Source: CAYYNP01 sp964472545
GTDB taxonomy: Bacteria; Planctomycetota; Planctomycetia; Pirellulales; Thermoguttaceae
Direction: 5' to 3'
Assembly (NCBI GenBank): GCA_964472545.1
Contig: CAYYNP010000009.1
Coordinates: 1-64,000 of the forward strand
Length of the DNA stretch: 64,000 bases
In this document: piece by piece, positions 25,038 through 33,571 of the stretch
Layout: every line of letters starts with the position of its first letter
How positions within the stretch are numbered: the stretch's first letter is position 1
Translations under genes and position numbers: made by a program
The notes under the pieces: model-generated
The model's database searches: none
Seen by the model: the letters and a program-made list of their open reading frames with translations, nothing else
Told to the model about the DNA's origin: nothing

Positions 25038-26278
25038 ACGAGCACCTCCTCGACTTGCAAGCCTTCATCGGCCGGCTTCGGATTCTCGCCGGAACGGCTG
25101 CCGCCGGCGGCCACCGGTTGCGTAAGCACCAGATCGCACGCTCCCACGGCGCAACGAAACCCGATATTGTGGCGCCGCCGCAGGGGACTTTCGCCACTCT
25201 GGAATTGGCAGGTGGCTTGGGCGTCGAAAAACGTGTCAAAGGCCCCGCCGCGAATACTCTTCATGGGTGAGGGTAGGATCAGTTCGCCCAGCGGATGATC
25301 GCCGTTGATGAAGTCGGCGGCGGTCCATTCCCAGACGTTGCCGATCAACTGATAGACGCCCCCGACGCTGACGCCCTCGGAAAACTCGCGAACGTTGACG
25401 ATTCGCCCCGATGCAGCGCCCCAGACGTTGGCCCGCTTCAGGTCCATGGCTTCGCCCCAGGGGTATCTCCGCTGCGAGCGTTCGTCTTTCGACAACGGCA
25501 CCGGCCAACTCCCGGCCTTAACCCATTCGGCGTCGGAGGGCAGCCGCTTTCCCAGCCATCGGGCAAAGGCTGCTGCTTCGTGCCAGCAGACGCCCACCAC
25601 CGGATGGTCTTCCTCGCCGGGCCGATAGCAGCCGTCTTGCCAGAACCGCGGGCCGGGTTTGCCGGTGCGATCGACCAGATCGAGCACGGCCGGCCAAATC
25701 GTCTTGTCCCAAAGCGCCATCTGCTCGTAACCGCCGACGGCCACGAACTCGTAGAACTGCCGATTGGTCACCGGCCAACGGTCGAGGAAGTAAGGCTGCA
25801 CGTGGATCACGCGGCCCTGAGTCTCGACGAGTTCCTCGGCGTCGAGCTTGCCGTCGTCCAGTGCGTCGTCGACGCGGCCCAAGACGACCTCGCCGTCGGG
25901 CACCACGGCCATGTTCTCCTCCAATTCGACCAGCGCGCGGTCGAACTGTTCTGCGCTGAGGTTGCCGGCGATCTGCGAACGCAACAGCAAGGGGAAACGC
26001 CCCTGGGAGAGCATCTGCTCGACCAGGGCGTCGGTGTCGTTCGGATCGACCAGCGTGCGCGGCGCGCCGGCGGGCGGGTGGACGGCTCTCGGCGAACGCC
26101 GATCGGCCTTCGCGGCCGGCTGCCGCACGGCGTAGGCCACGCGTAACGCCGCGTAGCAGAGTCCCAGGCCGCCGACGGCCGACAGCCAGACGTTGGACAC
26201 GACGGTGCCCAAGGCCACGTTGACCAACGCAATCAACGCGATCATGGCCGGGAGGACGTAGCTGGATTTGACTCGCAC
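25034..26278 (-). CDS. Membrane-anchored formylglycine-generating-enzyme (SUMF1)-like protein
   Basis: 414 residues from the GTG at 26278, which follows GGAGGT by five bases; ATG 26299 would add seven residues. Two hydrophobic segments near 5-25 and 30-50 (YVLPAMIALIALVNVALGT) anchor it. Residues about 55-145 are helical. The FGE-sulfatase domain spans about 160-400: WPVTNRQFYEFV, HPVVGVCWHEAAAFARWLGKRLPS, EWVKAG, YPWGE, GNVWEWTA, SIRGGAF and RRRHNIGFRCA. In true FGEs this fold oxidises a Cys of sulfatases to formylglycine; many bacterial relatives are binding or signalling modules. The coupled GTPase gene suggests a sensor or effector-adaptor role here. Confidence 0.8.
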   Translation of the reverse strand: MRVKSSYVLPAMIALIALVNVALGTVVSNVWLSAVGGLGLCYAALRVAYAVRQPAAKADRRSPRAVHPPAGAPRTLVDPNDTDALVEQMLSQGRFPLLLRSQIAGNLSAEQFDRALVELEENMAVVPDGEVVLGRVDDALDDGKLDAEELVETQGRVIHVQPYFLDRWPVTNRQFYEFVAVGGYEQMALWDKTIWPAVLDLVDRTGKPGPRFWQDGCYRPGEEDHPVVGVCWHEAAAFARWLGKRLPSDAEWVKAGSWPVPLSKDERSQRRYPWGEAMDLKRANVWGAASGRIVNVREFSEGVSVGGVYQLIGNVWEWTAADFINGDHPLGELILPSPMKSIRGGAFDTFFDAQATCQFQSGESPLRRRHNIGFRCAVGACDLVLTQPVAAGGSRSGENPKPADEGLQVEEVLV

Positions 26279-26398
26279 GATTACCTCCGAGGTGGTCATC
26301 CGCCGCGTGAGCGGCAGATCTGACGGAAACGGGACGTTCGCAGAGATTGGAACGTCGGCCCGGATCGGTGCTGCATACGATGCCGCCGCAATACTAGC

Positions 26399-27952
26399 TT
26401 ACGCTCCGGCCGCTCGCCGCCGGGCGAGGTCGCGCTGGAGCATCTCGAACTGGGCCATCACGGAATTCAAGGCCGGATCGGCGTTGGCGTCGGCGGCGCC
26501 TTCGGCTTCGGCCTGGTATTCCACAGCTTTCAGTTCCGCCGTCGGTACCGGCGCATCCGGCACAAGCGGTACGGTATCGGCAACGCCCTCTCCATTGGCG
26601 ATCTGTTGCGAAACGTTTTCCATCATCAGTCGCAGGCGTTTGAGTTCTTCGCCCCATTCGGCCTGTTGCTGGGAGGCCACGCGTTTCTGTTCGGTCAGCA
26701 ATTCGGCCACTTCGGCCGAGCGATTGCGGACGGCCTCGAGTTCCGTTTCCAGCACGGCCCGTTCCTGCTCCAATAACGCCTGCTGTTGCCGTGCCTTGTC
26801 GAGCATCTGAAGGCTCTGCCCGTCGACCTCGGCGTTCTCTGGCGGAGCCTGCCGAGCTTCGGCCAATTCACCGGTCACACCGGCCAGGCGTCCCAGTTCT
26901 TCGCGAACCGCGTCCTGGGCGCCACGCAATTCGGCCCGCTCGCGCTGGGCCGCCTCGAGCATCTCTTTGAATTGCTCGTCCGTATTCGCGCCGGGGTCGG
27001 CGTCTTGGCCCGCCGCCTGTTGGCTCTGGGCCAGTTCGCCGGTGGTCGTGGCCAATCGGCCGAGTTCTTCTCGCAGCGACTCCTGCATGCCGCGCAGTTC
27101 CGTCCGTTCGTGCTGAACTGCTTCGAGCATCTCTTTGAGTTGCTCGTCCGTATTCGCGCCGGGGTCGGCGTCTTGGCCCGCCGCCTGTTGGCTCTGGGCC
27201 AGTTCGCCGGTGGTCGTGGCCAATCGGCCGAGTTCTTCTCGCAGCGACTCCTGCATGCCGCGCAATTCCGTCCGTTCCTGCTGGGCCGCCTGGAGCATCT
27301 CTTTGAGTTGCTCATCGGCATTCGCGCCGGAGTCGGCGTCTTGGCCCGCCGCCTGCTGGCTCTGGGCCAATTCGCCGGTGGAGGTGGACAATCGGCCGAG
27401 TTCTTCTCGCAGCGACTCCTGCGTGCCGCGCAGTTCGCTCAATTGCTGGTGGGTCTCATCGAACATCTGGCCGAACTGTCGGTCTCCGGCCGCGGCGGCG
27501 TCGGCCTCTGCGGCCAAGCGCTGCTGGGTTTCGGCGATCTGCGAGGTGGTAGCTCCCAAGTGATCGAGTCGCTCTCGGAGCGTATCCTGGGCGTTGCCTA
27601 ACTCGGCGCGCTCTTGGCGTATCTGCTGTAGGAGTTCTTGCAGTTGCGCGCCGTTTTCCGCCGAGACTTCCGCCCGTTGCAGCCCGTCTTCGGCCGCCTG
27701 CTCGCGTTCGGAAGCCAGGGCATGCCGCTGTTCTTGCAGTTGGCTCTCTCGGCGGTCGAGTTCCTGTTGGGCCTCGTCGCGCTGGCTATGCCACTGTTGT
27801 TGCCGCCGGTGGAGTTGCCCGGCCAGGTCGTCGAGTTCGCCGAAGACGTCGGCAAAGAAGCTCTCGAACTGCCCGCTGGTGGCGCGGATCTCCGTGAGTG
27901 CATTCTGCACGGAATCCCAGCCGTCGAGATGTGCATTCGACTCGGCAGACAC
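26399..27952 (-). CDS. Coiled-coil protein with 56-residue internal repeats
   Basis: 517 residues from the GTG at 27952. Nearly all heptad-rich helix from about 10 to 460 (FESFFADVFGELDDLAGQLHR, QQQWHSQRDEAQQELDRRE). Between about 175 and 360 a 56-residue unit (LREELGRLATTTGELAQSQQ and following) recurs about three times with near-identical sequence, each carrying a glycine/alanine/aspartate loop (AAGQDADPGANTDEQ). The C-terminal 50 residues are less helical and end RRAAGA. No transmembrane segment. It is the most upstream gene of the four-gene cluster and its stop is about 120 bases from the FGE-like start. A long rod spanning or scaffolding the system is inferred. Confidence 0.7.
   Translation of the reverse strand: MSAESNAHLDGWDSVQNALTEIRATSGQFESFFADVFGELDDLAGQLHRRQQQWHSQRDEAQQELDRRESQLQEQRHALASEREQAAEDGLQRAEVSAENGAQLQELLQQIRQERAELGNAQDTLRERLDHLGATTSQIAETQQRLAAEADAAAAGDRQFGQMFDETHQQLSELRGTQESLREELGRLSTSTGELAQSQQAAGQDADSGANADEQLKEMLQAAQQERTELRGMQESLREELGRLATTTGELAQSQQAAGQDADPGANTDEQLKEMLEAVQHERTELRGMQESLREELGRLATTTGELAQSQQAAGQDADPGANTDEQFKEMLEAAQRERAELRGAQDAVREELGRLAGVTGELAEARQAPPENAEVDGQSLQMLDKARQQQALLEQERAVLETELEAVRNRSAEVAELLTEQKRVASQQQAEWGEELKRLRLMMENVSQQIANGEGVADTVPLVPDAPVPTAELKAVEYQAEAEGAADANADPALNSVMAQFEMLQRDLARRRAAGA
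26900..27430. repeat. 168-bp tandem repeats inside the coiled-coil gene
   Basis: Corresponding points (AGCATCTCTTTGA) lie at 26958, 27126 and 27294, 168 bases apart, so the unit is 56 codons. Identity between the two central copies is almost complete over most of the unit, falling at the edges. This is recent in-frame duplication. Confidence 0.8.
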
Positions 27953-28327
27953 GATAAACCAGTCAGGAGTTCACGGGCGGCGCGAAAGGCCGAAAAAAGG
28001 GTGCCGAACGGCTATCACGGAAACCTGCCGGCCGAAGCCGCGAACGGGCCTACCCAAAGGTCAGACCGGCGGTGCCTCGATGATCCGATCCGCCACAAGA
28101 AAACTCGATAAGTACGTTGGCAGACCGTCCCATCTAGGTAAGCATAGGTCACGAAGCGGCGGTTGGCAAACACGCATGCCGCCCTGCCACCCACGATAAC
28201 CCGTTGGTACGCTGACGATGCTTCTTGGCAACATCCGAGTTGTGTATCCCCACACTCGAGCCCGCAGGAAGCTCACAGAGCATCCAACTGGACTCAAGCC
28301 GCAGCGCAGCTTCAAGTGATTGGGTCG
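27953..28327. other. Gene-free region upstream of the GTPase-system cluster
   Basis: About 375 bases between the coiled-coil gene start and the glycosyltransferase stop. Open frames on both strands are shadows of the glycosyltransferase frame. No clear promoter hexamers, palindrome or RNA motif were seen, though a promoter for the minus-strand cluster is expected here. Confidence 0.4.
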
Positions 28328-29662
28328 TCAACGTGCGACGGGCCGCGAGGGGCAACGCATCGACCGGGATCGCGTGGGCACGGCATCCCGTCCGCGATGA
28401 TCGACGCCGTCGAAGTCCGCAGATGCCTCGTCGCCATGGCGAATCGAGCGCACCCGGCCGCCGGCGGAGACTCGGTAGACGATTCCCCGCCAGGTGACGC
28501 GGCGGCCGACGACCGAGGCGAGCATGCCGACCCAGTTGGCCAGTCCGATCAACGGGTCCATCCAGACGTCGAACCGCTTCGCCTTGCGCATCGCTTGGCG
28601 ATCGTCGGGGAAGTAGGTCCGCAACAGGTCCTCGCGGATCGTGCCGCGTAGCGCGGTGAGCAGGTAGAGCGCGCCGCCGGCCGTCAACGGAAGCCATAGC
28701 GGCGGGCTGCCGGTGGCCAGTGCGGACGCGAACGCCGCCAGATGGGCCGCCCAGAGGAGGCAGCCGAACGTGGAGGCGGCCAACGCAAAGGCCCACCAGC
28801 CGGGCAAGCTGCCGAGCGTCATCAGGTATTGCCGCCGCAGGAAGAAGAACATCTCGGCCGGCTGGAAGTCGGTCGGCGAGGCGACCACGCAGGCCGGCTC
28901 GAAGCGGACGGTCAGCCGATGACGCCGCAGCACCCGGGTGGCAGTCAGGTCGTCGGCGAGCATGCCGCCCCACGCTTGCCACAGCCCAATTTCATCGAAA
29001 CGCTCCCGGCGAATGGCCCACGAGCCACCCCAAACCAGGTAGTGGCTGCTGCGGCCTAAGAGCGACATCACGCGGCCGTTGATGCTGTAGGCGAGATGGT
29101 TCGCCAGAGAATCCCGCACGGGCGTCATCCAGCGGAAGCCGGTGACGGCACCGACCTGCGGGCGCCCAACTTGCGAGAAACGGAGTTGCCGAATCAGCAT
29201 TCGCACCCATTGCGGGCCGGGCCGGGCGTCGGAGTCGACGAACGCCAGATATTCGACCCATTCGGGCAGATCCGCCGTGGCCACACGAAGGTTGTGGACC
29301 TTCTGGCTGCAGGAGACTGCCGGGCCGGCCACGACGATCCGCGCCGGCACGCCGGTTTCTTCGGCGAGCACCTGGCGAATGACCCCACAGGCGGGATCGT
29401 CCTCGCTCTGGACCACGAAGATCACCTCGTAGTCGTCGTAGTCCTGACGCATCAGGCCGCGGAGATTCCCGGCCAGGTCGACGTCGAGCCCCTTGCAGGG
29501 AGCGATCACGGCGACGTGGCCGGTGGGGTGGAAGCGGTGGGCGCTGCCCATGCAACTTCGGGCGTATCGGCGGTTCTCCCACGTTTGCAGCAGCAGGGCC
29601 GCCGACTGGCAGAAGGCCACGGCGAGCAACACGAGGTAGGAAACGAACCAGACGGAATCCAT
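28328..29662 (-). CDS. Membrane glycosyltransferase, GT2/GT21 (ceramide glucosyltransferase-like)
   Basis: 444 residues. N-terminal membrane segment (WFVSYLVLLAVAFCQSAALLL), then a GT-A catalytic domain about 48-260: VAVIAPCKGLDVDL, IFVVQSEDDPA, AFVDSDARPGPQW (DxD-like), WMTPVRDSL, WGGSWAIRRE and GGMLADDLTATRVL, where ADDL and the later QFLRRQ-like FFFLRRQYLM give the D1-D2-D3-(Q/R)xxRW-type pattern of GT21. Two to four membrane segments follow (FALAASTFGCLLWAAHLAAF, LPLTAGGALYLLTAL). Family members transfer a sugar to lipids such as ceramides or hopanoids. The C-terminal 40 residues are Arg-rich and probably unstructured. Same strand as the GTPase cluster, but 375 bases apart, so link is uncertain. 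Confidence 0.8.
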   Translation of the reverse strand: MDSVWFVSYLVLLAVAFCQSAALLLQTWENRRYARSCMGSAHRFHPTGHVAVIAPCKGLDVDLAGNLRGLMRQDYDDYEVIFVVQSEDDPACGVIRQVLAEETGVPARIVVAGPAVSCSQKVHNLRVATADLPEWVEYLAFVDSDARPGPQWVRMLIRQLRFSQVGRPQVGAVTGFRWMTPVRDSLANHLAYSINGRVMSLLGRSSHYLVWGGSWAIRRERFDEIGLWQAWGGMLADDLTATRVLRRHRLTVRFEPACVVASPTDFQPAEMFFFLRRQYLMTLGSLPGWWAFALAASTFGCLLWAAHLAAFASALATGSPPLWLPLTAGGALYLLTALRGTIREDLLRTYFPDDRQAMRKAKRFDVWMDPLIGLANWVGMLASVVGRRVTWRGIVYRVSAGGRVRSIRHGDEASADFDGVDHRGRDAVPTRSRSMRCPSRPVAR

Positions 29663-29756
29663 GCTTTCGCCGAGGGTGCGGTCCCCGTGGTTGCCCGGGG
29701 CCGAGATGAAGAAGCCGCCGGCACGGCCGCTATTAGGCGAATCGGCCGGCTTGCAG

Positions 29757-29784
29757 TTGACCCTTGACCGGAAGCGAGGATAAT
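29757..29784 (+). promoter_or_regulatory. Promoter candidate upstream of nagB fusion
   Basis: TTGACC at 29757-29762 and GATAAT at 29779-29784 are 16 bases apart. The nearest gene in that direction starts at 29981, so a leader near 190 bases is implied. The region is also close to the glycosyltransferase start on the other strand. Confidence 0.4.
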
Positions 29785-29980
29785 GAGGGCGGCTTTTGAA
29801 AGATCTTCCCGTGCGGGCCAGGTTTCGGTCCGCAAGCCGGCTACTGGTCCTTCCGCCCGTCCACCGGTGTAACCTCTTGTCACGCAGGGGGTTCTGTACG
29901 GTTTTCGCGTGGCAATATGCCCTCGCCCACAGCGTTTCCTACGCCCGTCCCCTTCACGCCCAACGATTTTTCGCCAGACC

Positions 29981-31849
29981 ATGCCTCAAACCGCCCTCCC
30001 GATCCCCGCCACGCACGCCCCGTGCTTCCGCTTCGAGACGAACGAGGACGCCGCCCTGCACGTCGCGCAGATGGTCGCCAACAAGATCCGCGAGCGTCAC
30101 GCCTTCGGCCAACACGCGGTGCTGGGGCTGCCGACCGGCTCGACCCCGGTGGGCGTCTACCGCGAGTTGGTCCGCATGCACCGCGACGAAGGGCTCGACT
30201 TCTCGCGCGTGGTGACCTTCAATCTCGACGAGTACTACGGCCTGCACGCCGATCGTCTGCAGAGCTATCACCGCTGGATGTGCGAGACCTTCTTCGACCA
30301 CGTCAATATCCCCCGCGAGCAGGTCCACATTCTCGACGGCACCGTGCCGCAGGACCAGGCCGACCGCCATTGCCGCGATTTCGAGGACGCCATCCGCCGC
30401 GCCGGCGGGATCGACGTGATGCTGTTGGGCATCGGCCGCAACGGCCACATCGGCTTCAACGAGCCCTTCTGCGAGCGCCACAGCCGCACCCGGCTGATCA
30501 CGCTCGACCCGGTTACCCGCAAGGACGCCGCCAGCGATTTCTTCCACGAAGAGAACGTCCCCTCACACGCCCTGACAATGGGCATCGGCACGATCTTCGA
30601 GGCCCGCAAGATCGTCTTGATGGCCTTCGGCGAGCACAAGGCCCCGATCATTCGCGAGGCCTTCGAGGGGCCGGTGACCGACCGTGTGCCGGCCAGCTAC
30701 CTCCGCGAGCACGCCGACGTGGCCGTGGTGCTCGACGACGCCGCGGCCGCCGACCTGACCGCCGTGGCCACTCCCTGGACGCTCGGACGCGTGGAGTGGA
30801 CCGAGGCGTTGATCAAGCGGGCCGTGCTCTGGCTGTGCGAGAAGACCGACAAGGCCCTGCTGAAACTCGCCGGGAGCGACTTCCGCCAGCACGATCTGCA
30901 CCAGTTGCTGCGCGATCACGGCCCCTCGCAAAAGGTGGCCCATCGCGTGTTCAAGTGGATGATGGACACCATCGAGTACAAACCGGCCGGCCGCGAGCCG
31001 CAACGGGCCCTCTGCTTTAGCCCACATCCCGATGACGACGTGATCAGCATGGGCGGCACGTTGATCCGCCTGCACGAGGATCAGCACGAGGTCCACGTGG
31101 CCTACATGACCAGCGGCAACATCGCCGTATTCGACCACGACGCGCTGGAGGCGGCCGATCTGCTGACGGAAATGAACCGCCGCTTCGAGATCGACGCCGA
31201 GAAGTCGCCGCGGCTGGAATCCGACGTGATGCAAGCCCTGACGGCCAAAGAGCCCGGCGAGCCCGACGTGGTGGAGGTGCTGAAGATCAAGGAGTTGATC
31301 CGCTGGAGCGAGGCCAAGTCGGCCGCCGGCGTCTGCGGCTGTGCGGAAGAACACCTGCACTTTCTCGATCTGCCGTTCTACCGCACCGGCCGGATCGCCA
31401 AGAACCCGATCGGCGAGGAGGACGTGCGGATGGTCCGCGAGTTGATCGAGCGGGTCGATCCCGGCCAGGTCTACGTGGCCGGCGACCTCTCCGATCCCCA
31501 CGGCACGCACCGTCTCTGTGCGGAGGTGATCTTCCGGGCGCTGCGCGAAATCGAGGCCGCCCGCGGCAGCCGGCCGGAGGTGTTGCTCTATCGCGGCGCC
31601 TGGCAGGAATGGGCCCCACACGTGATCGACATCGCCGTACCGCTTAGCCCCGGCGACCTGAACTTGAAGAAGACGGCCATCTTCCGCCACGAGTCGCAGA
31701 AAGACTCGGCGCTGTTTCCCGGCCCCGACGACCCCCGCGAGTTCTGGCAGCGGGCCGAAGACCGCAACCGCCACACGGCCGATCTCTACAACCGCATCGG
31801 GCTGCCGGAGTATTACGCCATGGAGGCGTTCGTGCGGTGGGAGGGGTAG
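29981..31849 (+). CDS. nagB: Glucosamine-6-phosphate deaminase fused to a PIG-L/LmbE-like deacetylase
   Basis: 622 residues from ATG 29981; no better start with a ribosome site was seen. The N-terminal 260 residues are NagB-like: LGLPTGSTPVGVYREL, TFNLDEYYGL (catalytic Asp) and LLGIGRNGHIGFNEP (His and Glu of the ring-opening site; Asn stands where E. coli has Asp, as in other bacterial homologues). The C-terminal part (about 340-620) is PIG-L/LmbE: CFSPHPDDDVISMGG zinc-site motif and GDLSDPHGTH. NagB turns glucosamine-6-phosphate into fructose-6-phosphate and ammonia; the second domain could deacetylate an amino sugar just before. Such fusions occur in Bacteroidetes and planctomycetes. Cytoplasmic. 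Confidence 0.85.
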   Translation: MPQTALPIPATHAPCFRFETNEDAALHVAQMVANKIRERHAFGQHAVLGLPTGSTPVGVYRELVRMHRDEGLDFSRVVTFNLDEYYGLHADRLQSYHRWMCETFFDHVNIPREQVHILDGTVPQDQADRHCRDFEDAIRRAGGIDVMLLGIGRNGHIGFNEPFCERHSRTRLITLDPVTRKDAASDFFHEENVPSHALTMGIGTIFEARKIVLMAFGEHKAPIIREAFEGPVTDRVPASYLREHADVAVVLDDAAAADLTAVATPWTLGRVEWTEALIKRAVLWLCEKTDKALLKLAGSDFRQHDLHQLLRDHGPSQKVAHRVFKWMMDTIEYKPAGREPQRALCFSPHPDDDVISMGGTLIRLHEDQHEVHVAYMTSGNIAVFDHDALEAADLLTEMNRRFEIDAEKSPRLESDVMQALTAKEPGEPDVVEVLKIKELIRWSEAKSAAGVCGCAEEHLHFLDLPFYRTGRIAKNPIGEEDVRMVRELIERVDPGQVYVAGDLSDPHGTHRLCAEVIFRALREIEAARGSRPEVLLYRGAWQEWAPHVIDIAVPLSPGDLNLKKTAIFRHESQKDSALFPGPDDPREFWQRAEDRNRHTADLYNRIGLPEYYAMEAFVRWEG

Positions 31850-31925
31850 GGTGCGGTGGAGAGGAAATGGAGGCAAGCGGTGGCTGGGGCACGGCTTCGA
31901 GGAGCGTGCGGCCGCGAACGGAGGG

Positions 31926-31980
31926 GCTGGAGACTAGGGGCTGGAGACTAGGGGCTGGAGACTAGGGGCTGGGGAGCGGG
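31926..31980. repeat. Minisatellite after the nagB fusion
   Basis: AGGGGCTGGAGACT repeats about three and a half times with a 14-base period between 31926 and 31972, followed by GGGGCTGGGGAGCGGGGAG. It is the third member of the purine-rich 14-15-bp minisatellite set seen in this window. Confidence 0.7.
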
Positions 31981-32042
31981 GAGTGGGACGACACTCCTTC
32001 GCAGTCCGGGAGTCTGCGCGGAGAACAAGCTCTCATACGCGT

Positions 32043-32651
32043 TCAACGTCGACTCTGCCATTCGTGCCGCTTGACCTGCAGTTCATCTCGGACCCATCTC
32101 TTCGCGTCGAGGATGCTTGTGTCGTGGCTGCCGTCCGACTTCATCAGAAGATCCCGGTCGACGACATAGCCCCGATAATGAAGCCGCAGGAAGTGCAATG
32201 GCTCTGGTTCATACCGAAGGACATCAACCCGACGCGGTTTGTCCATCCGGGTGTCAAAGCCAAAGACAACTCGCTTGCCCGTCGGCTCGTGTCGCCTTCC
32301 AAGCAGAACCGTACACAAGACACGTGGCCGGAGTCGACGGTACTCTTCGACGAACCGGAAGAACTCAGCGACTTGTTCCGCGGGATCAGAGATGTGCTCC
32401 TCAAGGGCGACAGCCCAACCGGCACAGGTTGACCAACCGGTCTTGCGGCCGAGCCAAGTGCGGAAGTGGTGCTCCATGTCTGGTACGTCTTCGACGACCC
32501 GATGGACTCCTAGCGCCGTGTAGTATCCGCAGATCTGAAATTCAAGCTGTCGAAGCGTGTTGAAGAACATGCTAGTACGGAGTTGCACTTCGTCGAGCCA
32601 GAAGAACACGTTTCGTTCGCTACTCACCCTGTTCCGGGAAGTCTTAGCCAT
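32043..32651 (-). CDS. Hypothetical protein
   Basis: 202 residues from ATG 32651. Begins MAKTSRNRVSSERNVFFWLDEVQL, then VPDMEHHFRTWLGRKTGW, EQVAEFFRFVEEYRRLRP and VLCTVLLGRRHEPTGKRVVFGFD, ending with a basic RWVRDELQVKRHEWQSRR. The mix of conserved-looking aromatic and charged residues makes it a likely real soluble alpha/beta protein. No signal peptide or domain recognised. It is a stand-alone gene upstream of nadD with 245 bases between, and codon use is less GC-biased than in neighbours, possibly a recent arrival. Confidence 0.5.
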   Translation of the reverse strand: MAKTSRNRVSSERNVFFWLDEVQLRTSMFFNTLRQLEFQICGYYTALGVHRVVEDVPDMEHHFRTWLGRKTGWSTCAGWAVALEEHISDPAEQVAEFFRFVEEYRRLRPRVLCTVLLGRRHEPTGKRVVFGFDTRMDKPRRVDVLRYEPEPLHFLRLHYRGYVVDRDLLMKSDGSHDTSILDAKRWVRDELQVKRHEWQSRR

Positions 32652-32896
32652 GGTATCCCCGCGTGATGTTGCTGCGGCTGGATTCGATTCACTTAGGCCA
32701 TGGTCGGCCGATCGTTCTCAACGTGTGGATGTTGCCCTCTCTTTCCGCCATGGTGACTATCGATCGTTGTCGTTCGACCGGTCGATCCGGAATCGCCGGC
32801 GTCGATCCACGCCTGAGTGTATCCGAACTGACGGAGGTTCTCGTCGATTTCGGCCATTCTCGCAGGTCCGTTGATCTTTCGCTCTCGGCAGACGGG

Positions 32897-33514
32897 CTAT
32901 TCAGCCTCAGCGGCGTAAAGCCCGTGTGTTTCGATATACCGCTCCACCGCCCGCGGCGTCTGATAGCGGATGCTCTTCTCGACCGCCACCAAGCCGCGGA
33001 TCTGCGTGCTGCTGATGCCGATCTCGGGCATTTCGACCTGGTGACGCTCGAAGTCTGCAAGACGCTCCAAGGAAACGACTCTGGCCAGGCTCTCGAAATC
33101 GAGCCCGGCTTCACCCGCCCGGCGAACGGCCACGATCGTGGCCAGCTCGCAGATTCGCTCCGGCTGGCGCCAATTGGCCAGGTCGTGCAACATGTCGGCG
33201 CCGACGAGAAAGAACAACTCGGCGTTCGGCTCTTGCTGGCGGAAGTGCTCTAGCGTTTGTGCGGTGTAGTTGACCCCTCCGCGGTCGGCCTCGTAACGGC
33301 TGACCGTGAAGGCCGGATGCCCGGCGATGGCCAATTCGAGCATTTCGATCCGCGCGTCGACCGGCGTCATCGTCCGGCCCTGCTTGTGCGGCGGGACGGC
33401 GGTGGGAAGAAATCGGACTTCGTCCAGCCGGCACTGCTCGCGGCAGCACTCGGCCAGCAACAGGTGCCCGTAATGCACCGGGTCGAAGGTCCCGCCGAAG
33501 ATGCCTAGCCGCAT
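32897..33514 (-). CDS. nadD: Nicotinate-nucleotide adenylyltransferase
   Basis: 205 residues from ATG 33514 (MRLGIFGGTFDPVHYGHLLL). The nucleotidyltransferase signature GGTFDPVHYGHL begins at residue 7; MLELAIAGHPAF and LFFLVGADMLHDL follow, and the closing ISSTQIR motif near 176 completes the family set. NadD joins ATP and nicotinate mononucleotide to form deamido-NAD in NAD biosynthesis. The frame extends to 33601, but this would put the signature 30 residues in. It diverges from priA with a 57-base space. Length is normal (about 190-220). Confidence 0.92.
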   Translation of the reverse strand: MRLGIFGGTFDPVHYGHLLLAECCREQCRLDEVRFLPTAVPPHKQGRTMTPVDARIEMLELAIAGHPAFTVSRYEADRGGVNYTAQTLEHFRQQEPNAELFFLVGADMLHDLANWRQPERICELATIVAVRRAGEAGLDFESLARVVSLERLADFERHQVEMPEIGISSTQIRGLVAVEKSIRYQTPRAVERYIETHGLYAAEAE

Positions 33515-33571
33515 GGTGTCGCCGCGTCTTGTGTCGGTTCGTCGAAGGTGGGATATTGTCGCCATCGTATC

